Of a stretch of 8,653 nucleotides of DNA, positions 1 through 6,655 are shown in pieces. Within the stretch, counting starts at the first letter, position 1, and each line of letters begins with the position of its first letter. Made by a program: the position numbers and the translations under genes. This stretch comes from Deltaproteobacteria bacterium (lineage in GTDB: Bacteria > Myxococcota_A > UBA796 > GCA-2862545): positions 1 through 8,653 of the forward strand of contig JAFDJI010000121.1 in assembly GCA_019307545.1 (NCBI GenBank), read 5' to 3'. The notes beneath the pieces were generated by a model, which ran no database searches, had not been told where the DNA came from, and saw only the letters and a list, made by a program, of their open reading frames with translations.

Positions 1-120
1 ATCGCCCCGTTGTCTACGTTGGCCCAGATGATTCTGAAGCCTGAAGCCCGGAGCCAGCCCGAGTCAGCGCTGAGTCGTCTGTGCGAGGGCTTGAACGAGC
101 CGATGGCGATGGGTGCGGTA

Positions 121-558
121 TCAGAAGTAGTACATCACCGTCTCGCCTTCGAGCCGAAGGTTCGCCCGGTACTCCCAGTAATAGTCGACGAGGAGCTCTT
201 CCGGGATCAGGGAGACGTCGAAGGTCAGGTCATCGCTGATCCACGCTTCGCACGTGTCGCCGTTGGCGTCGTGGACCAGGTAGAGGTTCACGATCTTCGT
301 GTCGCTGCGGCTCCAGCTCCCGTCCCAGCAGAGCGTGAAGTCGTGGTTCGCGCACCCGCCGGAGTACGAGATCCCGATGTCGAGCTCGTCGCCGTCGATG
401 TCGAGGGACTCGAGGTCGTAGGTGTCGATCTCGGATCCCGTGCAGATCTCGACCGACGGGTAGCCGGAGATCGGGTCGGTGGGGGTGGGGGTGCAGTCGC
501 GGGCGGTGAAGGGAAGGACCGCGGTGCAGAACAGGACAGCCGCTGTGGGTGCGTGCAT
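121..558 (-). CDS. Small predicted secreted Cys/Asp-rich protein, function unknown
   Basis: This gene encodes 145 residues. I chose the ATG at 558 because a GGAG lies 6 nt upstream and the product then starts with a hydrophobic stretch (residues 5-17) like a signal peptide; an in-frame start further upstream (624) adds an Arg/Lys-rich segment and has no such support. Cys22 follows the hydrophobic stretch, but the preceding residues (TARD) are not a good lipobox, so lipoprotein status is doubtful. The mature part is acidic and has Cys39, Cys69, Cys77 and Cys103, enough for two disulfides. The segment around GGCANHDFTLCWDGSW (68-83) and the later HDANGDTCEAW resemble, from memory, small secreted proteins common in myxobacteria; I cannot name a family. 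It is divergent from the GntR regulator with 186 bp between start codons. No function is assigned. Confidence 0.75.
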   Translation of the reverse strand: MHAPTAAVLFCTAVLPFTARDCTPTPTDPISGYPSVEICTGSEIDTYDLESLDIDGDELDIGISYSGGCANHDFTLCWDGSWSRSDTKIVNLYLVHDANGDTCEAWISDDLTFDVSLIPEELLVDYYWEYRANLRLEGETVMYYF

Positions 559-581
559 AACAGACTCCAAATAGAGCAAAT

Positions 582-591
582 CGCAATTGCG
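582..591. repeat. 10-bp perfect palindrome CGCAATTGCG in the divergent intergenic region
   Basis: The palindrome CGCAATTGCG sits 24 bp upstream of the start codon of the minus-strand secreted-protein gene. Its position would suit an operator for that gene, but a 10-bp palindrome can occur by chance, and I could not find a convincing minus-strand -10/-35 pair beside it. Confidence 0.25.
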
Positions 592-675
592 CCGCCCCTT
601 AACCGGGATTCGCGATCCATGCACGTATGCCGAGAAACCGGCGGCTACGGGGACGGAAAGACGCCAGATCTCAGC

Positions 676-704
676 TTGCCACCCACAGCCACCACAGCTA
701 CAAT
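676..704 (+). promoter_or_regulatory. Sigma70-type promoter of the GntR-GRE operon
   Basis: TTGCCA (676-681) and TACAAT (699-704) are each close to the sigma70 consensus and are separated by the optimal 17 nt. Transcription would start near 711, giving a leader of about 34 nt before the regulator ATG at 745. The -10 box covers the in-frame ATG at 703, which argues against using that codon as the start of translation. This is the only promoter I can see for the four-gene operon. Confidence 0.65.
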
Positions 705-706
705 GG

Positions 707-733
707 GTGGCCGCTGGTCATACCAGCAGCCAC
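707..733. promoter_or_regulatory. Probable FadR-type GntR operator, autoregulatory
   Basis: An inverted repeat has arms GTGGCCGCTGGT (707-718) and ACCAGCAGCCAC (722-733), matching at 11 of 12 positions around a 3-nt spacer. The core TGGTCATACCA fits the TNGTNNNACNA consensus known for the FadR subgroup of GntR regulators. It starts 3 nt after the -10 box and covers the predicted transcription start, where a bound repressor would block initiation. The regulator encoded 12 nt further on belongs to that subgroup, so autorepression released by a ligand is the natural inference. Confidence 0.65.
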
Positions 734-744
734 AGGACGTCTCC

Positions 745-1476
745 ATGGACCAGGTCCTCGAACCGCTGCGCGCCACCCGCCTCACCGACCTGTTCATCGA
801 GCGCTTCGAAGAGCTGATCCTCTCCGGAAGGCTGTCCATCGGGCAGAAGCTTCCCTCCGAGCGGGAGTTGGCCCGGCAACTCGCGGTGAGTCGGCCGGTG
901 GTCCACGATGGCCTGGTCGAGCTTTCGGCCCGGGGCCTGGTGACCATCCAACCCCGGGTCGGCACGGTGGTGAACGACTACCGCCGCGAGGGCTCGCTCG
1001 CGCTGCTCACCTCGCTGATGCGCCACGCCGACGCTGCCCTGCGACCAGACCTGCTGGAGGGACTGCTCTCCATGCGAGCGCTCATGGAGGTCGAGACCGC
1101 GCGCCTGGCCGCGCGCCACCGCACCGACGCGGACCTCCGGGATCTCGACGAGGTCATCGCCTCGGAGGCGAAGGCCGACCCGTACGACCTGGACACCGTG
1201 GTCGGCCTCGACTTCGAGCTGCACCACCGGGTGGCGCTCGCTTCCGCCAATCCGCTGTACTCGATGCTCCTCAAGTCCTGTGAGCCGGCGCAGCGGAACC
1301 TGGCCCGCCTGTTCTTCGAGGTGCCGGGCACCGTTCCGATCGTGTTCGGCTTCCACGCCGGCTTGGTGGAGGCGATCCGCGAACGCGACGGACCCGCCGC
1401 AGCCGAGGTGATGCGACGTCTGCTCCACCACGGTCGAGACGTCTTGAACGATGCTCTGAATCTCCGCGTGCGATGA
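745..1476 (+). CDS. GntR-family transcriptional regulator, FadR subfamily (FCD domain)
   Basis: This 243-residue regulator has an N-terminal winged helix-turn-helix (about 13-77, with the typical GQKLPSERELARQLAVSR segment at 33-50) and an all-helical FCD ligand domain (about 100-230). Asp156, His160, His204 and His228 or His229 sit where many FCD domains hold a metal ion that helps bind a carboxylate effector. The start at 745 has AGGA 7 nt upstream and follows the promoter and operator; the frame is open back to the window edge, but that is a GC-rich non-coding extension. It is the first gene of the operon, and its stop codon overlaps the Shine-Dalgarno of the GRE gene. It probably represses its own operon until a substrate, perhaps an aryl acid, is present. 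Family assignment is firm; the effector is unknown. Confidence 0.9.
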   Translation: MDQVLEPLRATRLTDLFIERFEELILSGRLSIGQKLPSERELARQLAVSRPVVHDGLVELSARGLVTIQPRVGTVVNDYRREGSLALLTSLMRHADAALRPDLLEGLLSMRALMEVETARLAARHRTDADLRDLDEVIASEAKADPYDLDTVVGLDFELHHRVALASANPLYSMLLKSCEPAQRNLARLFFEVPGTVPIVFGFHAGLVEAIRERDGPAAAEVMRRLLHHGRDVLNDALNLRVR

Positions 1477-1487
1477 GGAAAGAAACC

Positions 1488-3995
1488 ATGGCCACCCAGA
1501 CCGCCTTCCAGATCAAGGAGCCCCACGGGCTCTCGCCCCGCATCCAGTGGCTTCGGGACTACTTCTTCCAGGGGCTGCAGCGCCCGTGGAACAACGAGTT
1601 CACCTGCTGGAGCACCGGCACGCCCTGGGACGTGCTCTACGAGGAGATGACCTACTACATCGTCCCCGAGAACTACGCCTTCTTCCAGCCCATGCGGTCG
1701 TCCGCGCTCCAGGCCGCGCACGACGTGCCCCTTCCCCCCGGCTTCTGGAAGTGGAGCCTCCCGGAGCGGCGCGCCTGGTTCATCCGGGAGGTGATGGTCG
1801 AGCACCTCCCCCAAGAGGTCCTGCCCGGCGATCTCTTGGCCGGAGCCCGGTTCAACATCCTCGCCTCCCGCTGCTGGACCCGGAAGGAGGCGCGTGCCCG
1901 CGATCGGCTCATCTACGGGAAGAAAGGCGCCCGCGCCGCGATCAGGTGGTTCCACGAGCACGGATACGGGAACGCCGGTGCCGTCTCGGGCCACCTCATC
2001 CCGGACCACGCCCACGTGCTGGAGGTGGGTTGGAAAGGCGTCCACCGAGAGATCCAGGAGCGCTTCAACGCCCTCGCCTTCCACGAGCGGCGCGGCGCCA
2101 AGGGCAGTCAACTCAAGGCGATGCTCACCGCGTCCACCATGCCGCGGGACCTCGCCGCGAAGTACGCCGAGGTCTGCCGAGGGCTCGCGGCCGACGAGTC
2201 CGATCCGGACCGCAAGTCCGAGCTGACCCGGATGGTCGCCAACCTCGCCCGGGTCCCCTGGGAGCCGCCGACGGACTTCTGGGAGGCGGTCCAGGCGCTG
2301 TGGCTCAACCACATGCTGATCATGAGCGACGAGAACTACCCCGGCCCAGGGGTGAGCTTCGGACGCCTCGACCAGTACCTCCTCCCCTACTGGGAGGCGT
2401 CGCTGGAAAAGGGCGAGGACCGGGAGTTCCTCAAGGAGATCCTCCACTGCTTCTGGGTCCACGCCAACACCGCCTATGACGCGATGATCCGGGTGGGCGG
2501 AAACCAGGGCATCACCGCCGGCTTCGGACAGCTCTTCAACGTCGGCGGGCTCGGTCCGGACGGCGAGGACATGACCAACGACCTCACCTTCGCGCTGTTG
2601 GAGGTCATCGACGAGATGAGCCCCATCCTGGAGCCCAAGCCCAACGTGCGACTCCACCGGAACTCGCCGGAGGCGCTCCTGGACAAGGTGGTCGACATGA
2701 TCGCGTCCAGCCAGGGCGCGCCGTTCCTCCTCAACTTCGACGAGCGGGCCATGGCAGGCATGCTCCGCGAGGCCCGGATGGCGGGGGTGGAGGACTTGAT
2801 CCATTCCGGCAACGTGCACGACTACGCCTCGGTGGGTTGCCTGGAGAACACCATGGTCGGCAACGACCGCTCCGGCACGGTCGATGCCAACCTCAACCTC
2901 CTCAAGGCGGTGGAGTTGGCACTCACCGGGGGCCGGGACTTGGTGCCGGCGAAGGACGCGGTGTGGGGGACCGAGCACCCGATCCGCCAGGATGGGCCCG
3001 ATACCGGCGACGCCACCTCGTTTTCGACCTGGGGCGGGTTCTGGGAGGCCTACACCCGACAGACCCGGTACCTCATCCACCGTTGCGTAGACCTGTACGA
3101 GAAAACCGAGCAGATCCGCGCTCGCTTCTGCCCCACGCCCTACCTGTCCTGCATGGTGCGTGGCTGCGCGGACAAGGGGCTCGACATCACCCAGGGTGGC
3201 CCGGAGTTGAACTTCGTCACCCTGGAGGCGGTGACCTTCGCCACCACCGTGGACTCGCTGCTCGCCATCAAGCACCTGGTGTTCGACGAGAAGAAGTGCA
3301 CCATGGCAGAGCTGATCCGGGCGCTGCGCGACAACTGGGAGGGTCACGAGTCCCTACAGGCCTGGGCGAAGTTCCGCGCCCCCAAGTACGGCCGCGACGA
3401 CGACCAGGCAGACACCATGGCCCGTGCGGTGATGGACCTGTGGACCGAGGAGACCTGGAAGCACCGCACGAAGTCGACGAACCGCCAGTTCCGGCCCGGC
3501 ATGCTCTCCTGGAACTACTGGGTGGGCGATGGCTACATCCTGGCCGCGAGCGCGGATGGGCGCCCCAAGGGCCGGTTCCTCTCCAACGCCATCTGTCCCT
3601 CCAACGGCGCCGACATCAACGGCCCCACCGCCAACGCCAACTCGGTCGGCAAGGCGCTCGGGGGCCACGCTCCCGACGGCAAGGGAGACTGGGAGGACTA
3701 CTTCAACGCCCTGCCCAACGGGGCGAGCCACACCATCACCTTCAACCCCTCTCTGCTCCGCGACCCGGAGCACCGCGCCAGGTTCAAGGCCTTCCTCCGC
3801 GGCTACGCCCGGAACGGCGGCACCGCGCTCCAGATCAACATCCTCGACGCGGACATGCTCCGCGAGGCCCAGGAGCACCCCCAGGACTACCGCCACCTGC
3901 TGGTGCGGGTCACCGGGTACAACGCCTACTTCAGCTCCATCGGGCGCGAGTTGCAGGACGAGATCATCGCCCGCGAGAGCCACCAGGGCATGTGA
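1488..3995 (+). CDS. Glycyl radical enzyme, probable arylacetate decarboxylase type
   Basis: This 835-residue enzyme holds the PFL-like barrel (about 10-685) and a C-terminal glycyl radical domain (about 690-817). The radical site is RVTGYNAYF with Gly810, 25 residues from the end; the thiyl cysteine is Cys451 in GCLENTMVGNDRSGTVD, with the catalytic-type Glu453 two residues on. The loop continues CLENT, not the CVEP typical of choline, diol and glycerol eliminases nor the Cys-Cys pair of PFL, and the N-terminal part (WSTGTPWDVLYEEMTYYIVPE) also suggests to me the arylacetate decarboxylases (HpdB, indoleacetate and phenylacetate decarboxylases). No HpdC-like small subunit is encoded nearby. 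The N-terminus is short, without a microcompartment-targeting extension. I chose ATG 1488, with AGGA 8 nt upstream, over ATG 1473, which would overlap the regulator stop and lacks this spacing. GRE membership is certain; the substrate is inferred. Another lyase reaction is possible. Confidence 0.87.
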   Translation: MATQTAFQIKEPHGLSPRIQWLRDYFFQGLQRPWNNEFTCWSTGTPWDVLYEEMTYYIVPENYAFFQPMRSSALQAAHDVPLPPGFWKWSLPERRAWFIREVMVEHLPQEVLPGDLLAGARFNILASRCWTRKEARARDRLIYGKKGARAAIRWFHEHGYGNAGAVSGHLIPDHAHVLEVGWKGVHREIQERFNALAFHERRGAKGSQLKAMLTASTMPRDLAAKYAEVCRGLAADESDPDRKSELTRMVANLARVPWEPPTDFWEAVQALWLNHMLIMSDENYPGPGVSFGRLDQYLLPYWEASLEKGEDREFLKEILHCFWVHANTAYDAMIRVGGNQGITAGFGQLFNVGGLGPDGEDMTNDLTFALLEVIDEMSPILEPKPNVRLHRNSPEALLDKVVDMIASSQGAPFLLNFDERAMAGMLREARMAGVEDLIHSGNVHDYASVGCLENTMVGNDRSGTVDANLNLLKAVELALTGGRDLVPAKDAVWGTEHPIRQDGPDTGDATSFSTWGGFWEAYTRQTRYLIHRCVDLYEKTEQIRARFCPTPYLSCMVRGCADKGLDITQGGPELNFVTLEAVTFATTVDSLLAIKHLVFDEKKCTMAELIRALRDNWEGHESLQAWAKFRAPKYGRDDDQADTMARAVMDLWTEETWKHRTKSTNRQFRPGMLSWNYWVGDGYILAASADGRPKGRFLSNAICPSNGADINGPTANANSVGKALGGHAPDGKGDWEDYFNALPNGASHTITFNPSLLRDPEHRARFKAFLRGYARNGGTALQINILDADMLREAQEHPQDYRHLLVRVTGYNAYFSSIGRELQDEIIARESHQGM

Positions 3996-4972
3996 TGGAC
4001 GCACCCGTCGCCACCGTGCTCGAGATCCAGCGCATGTCCACCGAGGACGGGCCCGGGATCCGCACCACCGTGTTCTTCAAGGGGTGCACCCTGGCCTGCG
4101 CCTGGTGCCACAACCCGGAGAGCATCTCGCGCCGGCCCCAGGTGGTCTGGCACGACTGGAAGTGCATCGGCTGTCGCACCTGCGAGGGCGTCTGCCCCGA
4201 GGAGGCCATCTCCTTCGATGCGGACGGGATGACGTGGGATCGCCATCGCTGCACCGCCTGCGGCACCTGTACCCAGAGCTGCCCCACCACCGCCCGGGAG
4301 CGTGTGGGCCAGGAGTGGCGCCTGGACGACCTGGTTCGGGAGGTGGCGAAGGACCGCGCGTACTTCGAGACCTCCGGCGGCGGGGTGACGGCGTCCGGGG
4401 GAGAGCCCGCGGTGCAGGCGCCCTTCGTGGAAGCCTTCCTGGCGCGGTGTCGAGAGCTGGGTCTCCACACAGCCCTGGACACCTGTGGGATGTCTGGGAC
4501 GAAGGGTCTGATCCGCCTCGTGGAGCACGCCGACCTGGTGCTCTTCGACCTCAAGGTGATGGACCCGGCCCAACACGCCCGGTTCACCGGCCACTCGAAC
4601 GCCAAGGTCCTGGCGAACGTCGCGGCGGTACGCGATTGCATCCGCGCCAACGGGCACCCGGCGGAGATGTGGATCCGGACCCCGCTCATCCCCGGCGCTA
4701 CCGCCACCGACGAGAACATCCGTGACATCGGCGCGTTCATCGCGGTCAACCTCCGCGAGGTGGTGACCCGCTGGGAGTTGTGCGCCTTCAACAACCTGTG
4801 CGCCGACAAGTACCGCCGGCTCGGCATGCCCTGGCACTTCGCCGACGCGGAGTTGCTCTCCCGAGAGGACCAACTCCACTTCGAGGCGGTGGCGCGCCGA
4901 TCCGGGGTGGACCCCGACCGGGTGCTGGTCACCGGGCCGACCCGGCTGGAACAGAGAGGAGCTGCATCATGA
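3995..4972 (+). CDS. Glycyl radical enzyme activating enzyme (radical SAM)
   Basis: This 325-residue activase uses S-adenosylmethionine and a reduced 4Fe-4S cluster to abstract hydrogen from the radical glycine of the upstream enzyme. The radical-SAM cluster ligands are Cys31, Cys35 and Cys38 (CX3CX2C), preceded by the family motif EDGPGIRTTVFFKGC. An inserted ferredoxin-like segment binds two further 4Fe-4S clusters: Cys57, 60, 63, 67 and Cys86, 89, 92, 96. The SGGGVTASGGEP motif (127-138) includes the SAM-contacting GGE residues. Two extra clusters are usual in activases of GRE eliminases and decarboxylases and absent from the pyruvate formate-lyase activase. Its ATG shares one base with the GRE stop (TGATG), indicating translational coupling. 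The frame extends upstream across the GRE gene, but that part is only a GC-rich shadow. Confidence 0.96.
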   Translation: MDAPVATVLEIQRMSTEDGPGIRTTVFFKGCTLACAWCHNPESISRRPQVVWHDWKCIGCRTCEGVCPEEAISFDADGMTWDRHRCTACGTCTQSCPTTARERVGQEWRLDDLVREVAKDRAYFETSGGGVTASGGEPAVQAPFVEAFLARCRELGLHTALDTCGMSGTKGLIRLVEHADLVLFDLKVMDPAQHARFTGHSNAKVLANVAAVRDCIRANGHPAEMWIRTPLIPGATATDENIRDIGAFIAVNLREVVTRWELCAFNNLCADKYRRLGMPWHFADAELLSREDQLHFEAVARRSGVDPDRVLVTGPTRLEQRGAAS

Positions 4973-5799
4973 CGGCACGATTGAACGAACGGGACATCGC
5001 GGCCTTCGAGCCCGAGGCCAAGATCGGGCTGCTCGCGACGGTGAACCCCGAAGGTCAGCCGCACCTCACCCTGATCACCTCGCTGCGCGCGAAGACACCC
5101 ACCCAGCTGATGTTCGGGCAGTTCACCGAGGGGCGCAGCAAGGCGCACCTGCAGGAGAACCCCCATGCGGGTTTCCTGGTGATGAACGCCGAGCGGGAGG
5201 TGTGGCGGGGCACCGCGCGCTGGACCCACGCGGCGCGCGAGGGCGAAGACTACGTGCTGTACAACCAACAGCCGATGTTCCGGTACAACACCTACTTCGG
5301 GGTGCACACCGTCCACTACCTGGACCTGGTAGACTTCGCGGGCTCCGCACACCTGGCCCTGCCCCGGATCGCCGCCGGCTCCCTCGCGGCCAAGGTCGCC
5401 GGTGGCCTGCACAGACCCGAGCATCCGGTCCTCAAGCCCTGGGCACGGTCCCACATCGCCGCCCTGGGCACCCTGAAGTTCCTGGCACACGTGGGCGAGG
5501 ACGGCTTCCCCCGCATCATCCCGGTAGTCCCCACCTATCCGGCCGGAAACCGGCTACTGTTCGTGCCGACGGTCTACCGGGACGAGTTGGGGGCCTTCGA
5601 GCCGAACACCCCGGTCGCGGTGCTGGCGCTCAACCTGCAGATGGAGAGCGTGCTCGTCCGCGGGACCTTCACCGGGTTCCGGCGGGTGCGGGGGGTGCGG
5701 GCAGGCGCCATCGACCTCGACTGGGTCTACAACACCATGCCCCCGGTCCCGGGCCAGGTCTACCCGGAGGTACCGCTGCAAGTCGTGGAGCAGTTCTAG
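4969..5799 (+). CDS. Tandem split-barrel PPOX-like (putative flavin-binding) protein
   Basis: This 276-residue protein appears to hold two pyridoxamine-phosphate-oxidase-like split barrels. The first (about 16-125) opens with IGLLATVNPEGQPHLTLIT; the second (about 160-255) opens with a similar strand-turn-strand, FLAHVGEDGFPRIIPVVPT. Such folds usually bind FMN, and some bind F420 or heme; I see no residue that decides between these. The start at 4969 has AGGAG 7 nt upstream and overlaps the activase stop by 4 nt (ATGA), so it is clearly the last gene of the GRE operon. No signal peptide is seen, so it is probably cytoplasmic. Possible roles are electron supply to the activase, oxygen or radical protection, or acting on the GRE product; none is shown by the sequence. 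Its stop codon overlaps that of the convergent gene. Confidence 0.8.
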   Translation: MTARLNERDIAAFEPEAKIGLLATVNPEGQPHLTLITSLRAKTPTQLMFGQFTEGRSKAHLQENPHAGFLVMNAEREVWRGTARWTHAAREGEDYVLYNQQPMFRYNTYFGVHTVHYLDLVDFAGSAHLALPRIAAGSLAAKVAGGLHRPEHPVLKPWARSHIAALGTLKFLAHVGEDGFPRIIPVVPTYPAGNRLLFVPTVYRDELGAFEPNTPVAVLALNLQMESVLVRGTFTGFRRVRGVRAGAIDLDWVYNTMPPVPGQVYPEVPLQVVEQF

Positions 5800-5829
5800 T
5801 TTTGCTCTACGGTAACCGTCGAGAACTGC
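5790..5829. repeat. Inverted repeat over two overlapping convergent stop codons
   Basis: GCAGTTCT (5790-5797) and AGAACTGC (5822-5829) form a perfect 8-bp stem around a 24-nt loop, which itself contains ACGGTAACCGT, a small nested hairpin. The left arm ends within the plus-strand stop TAG (5797-5799), and the minus-strand stop is 5796-5798, so both operons end on the shared CTAG. The repeat could serve as a bidirectional terminator, but there is no clear T-tract after it on either strand. Both arms are codons of the two proteins (each ends near Gln-Phe), so coincidence is possible. Confidence 0.4.
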
Positions 5830-6239
5830 GCGTTGATCCCGTTCCTCAACGCAGGAAGGACACCCAGGATCGGCGTGTGCGGGTAGTGCACGTTTACCGA
5901 GAGCATCCAGTAGTCGAGCGGTTCGTCGTAAAACCAGTCGGCAAGCACCGTACAGCCGTCCCCGCAGTGCAGCCCGGAGGCCTCGAGGAATGCCAGGGTC
6001 TGGCCACGCGCGGCCTCCTCGATCTCGAGCCCGTCTGCCGGGATATCCGCATCGGTGACCGTGGAGGCGGAGCGGCACGCATCCCGCACGGCGCTCTGCA
6101 CGTCGGCGTAGGCCTGGAGGTAGAACCCGAGGTCGAAGATCCCACCCAGGAGGAACAGCAGGATGGGGAGCGAAAGCGTGAACTCCAACAGGGCCGCGCC
6201 ACGGCCACGGGGACCAGGCCGTTGCGACCGGGACCTCAT
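5796..6239 (-). CDS. TadE-like minor pseudopilin (distal paralogue)
   Basis: This 147-residue protein has a basic N-terminus (1-13), then GAALLEFTLSLPILLFLLGG: a type IV pilin-like segment with Gly14 before the predicted prepilin-peptidase cut and Glu19 at mature position +5, followed by a transmembrane helix (about 20-42). This is the TadE arrangement. The rest is predicted to lie outside the membrane, with Cys55, Cys92 and Cys96. Known TadE proteins are minor pseudopilins of Tad/Flp pili or related tight-adherence secretion systems. The ATG at 6239 overlaps the stop of the upstream paralogue by 4 nt (ATGA), which fixes the start and implies coupled translation; the longer open frame upstream is spurious. 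It is the last gene of a three-gene operon. Confidence 0.85.
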   Translation of the reverse strand: MRSRSQRPGPRGRGAALLEFTLSLPILLFLLGGIFDLGFYLQAYADVQSAVRDACRSASTVTDADIPADGLEIEEAARGQTLAFLEASGLHCGDGCTVLADWFYDEPLDYWMLSVNVHYPHTPILGVLPALRNGINAQFSTVTVEQN

Positions 6240-6652
6240 CGCTGCCACTCCAGGCGGCGCATGGCCGATCCCTCCAGGGTGGTGGGATTCAGCAAGCCAA
6301 AGAGCGGATCGTACCCATTCCTGGCCTTGCAGACGAGGATGCGCTCCGGCGGCGTCCCCCCGACCGAAGCCGTGGCCGAGCACGCGTGACAGGCTCCACC
6401 GAGGGCCGCGACCTCTTCGAGCATCACGTCCTCTGCGGTATCGAGCACGTTCTGCAGCGAGATGTCGTCCTGGCCAGGGTCGATGATCGCCCCTGCCCGG
6501 CACCCGTACTGGGCAGCCCCCTCCACGACGGAAGACTGGTACACCAGCCAGGACCCATCCACCACCCACGCCAGGAGCAGAATGTACACCGGCAGGGTCA
6601 TGGCGAACTCGATGGCGTTGGCCCCGAGACGGGGGTGGCGTCGCCCTACCAC
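6236..6652 (-). CDS. TadE-like minor pseudopilin (proximal paralogue)
   Basis: This 138-residue protein starts at GTG 6652, three bases after the stop of the VWA gene, with GGAG 6 nt upstream lying in the end of that gene. After a short basic stretch come LGANAIEFAMTLPVYILLLA: Gly10 before the predicted cleavage, Glu15 at +5, and a transmembrane helix (about 16-38). Cys51, Cys88, Cys91 and Cys108 lie in the presumed extracytoplasmic part. It is a paralogue of the next gene: the catalytic-site Glu to first Cys (36 residues) and first to second Cys (37 residues) are identical in both. It presumably joins the downstream TadE in a pilus or pseudopilus, anchored or organised with the TadG-like protein. 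The exact structure served is unknown. Confidence 0.82.
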   Translation of the reverse strand: MVGRRHPRLGANAIEFAMTLPVYILLLAWVVDGSWLVYQSSVVEGAAQYGCRAGAIIDPGQDDISLQNVLDTAEDVMLEEVAALGGACHACSATASVGGTPPERILVCKARNGYDPLFGLLNPTTLEGSAMRRLEWQR

Positions 6653-6655
6653 GCC

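Noticed and set aside
3..44. Short plus-strand open stretch ending in TGA, reading RPVVYVGPDDSEA, perhaps the tail of a gene from the left
   Set aside because: It looks protein-like, but 13 codons at the window edge cannot be separated from chance.
64..73. Palindrome TCAGCGCTGA in the left intergenic stretch
   Set aside because: It is short, without loop or T-tract, and not placed at a promoter; chance occurrence is likely.
10..744. Upstream extension of the GntR regulator frame, giving a 488-residue protein
   Set aside because: It is antisense to the secreted-protein gene, has low-complexity Val/Ala/Arg/Asp content, and contains the promoter and operator. A normal FadR-type start with a Shine-Dalgarno lies at 745.
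1473..1487. Alternative GRE start at ATG 1473 overlapping the regulator stop
   Set aside because: The Shine-Dalgarno AGGA at 1476-1479 is correctly spaced for 1488 and would lie inside the gene for 1473.
978..3347. Long minus-strand open frame of 789 codons across the regulator and GRE genes
   Set aside because: It is a mirror frame of GC-rich coding sequence, rich in Val/Gly/His/Arg/Leu with no recognisable motif, while the plus strand encodes clear GRE and GntR motifs.
2837..3994. In-frame upstream extension of the activase to 711 residues
   Set aside because: It overlaps the GRE frame, is Arg/Pro/Gly/His-rich without motifs, and the family start MDAPVATVLEIQRMS fits ATG 3995 exactly.
3964..5490. 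Minus-strand frame of 508 codons opposite the activase and split-barrel genes
   Set aside because: It is a GC-driven shadow; the opposite strand has cluster-binding cysteine motifs and PPOX features.
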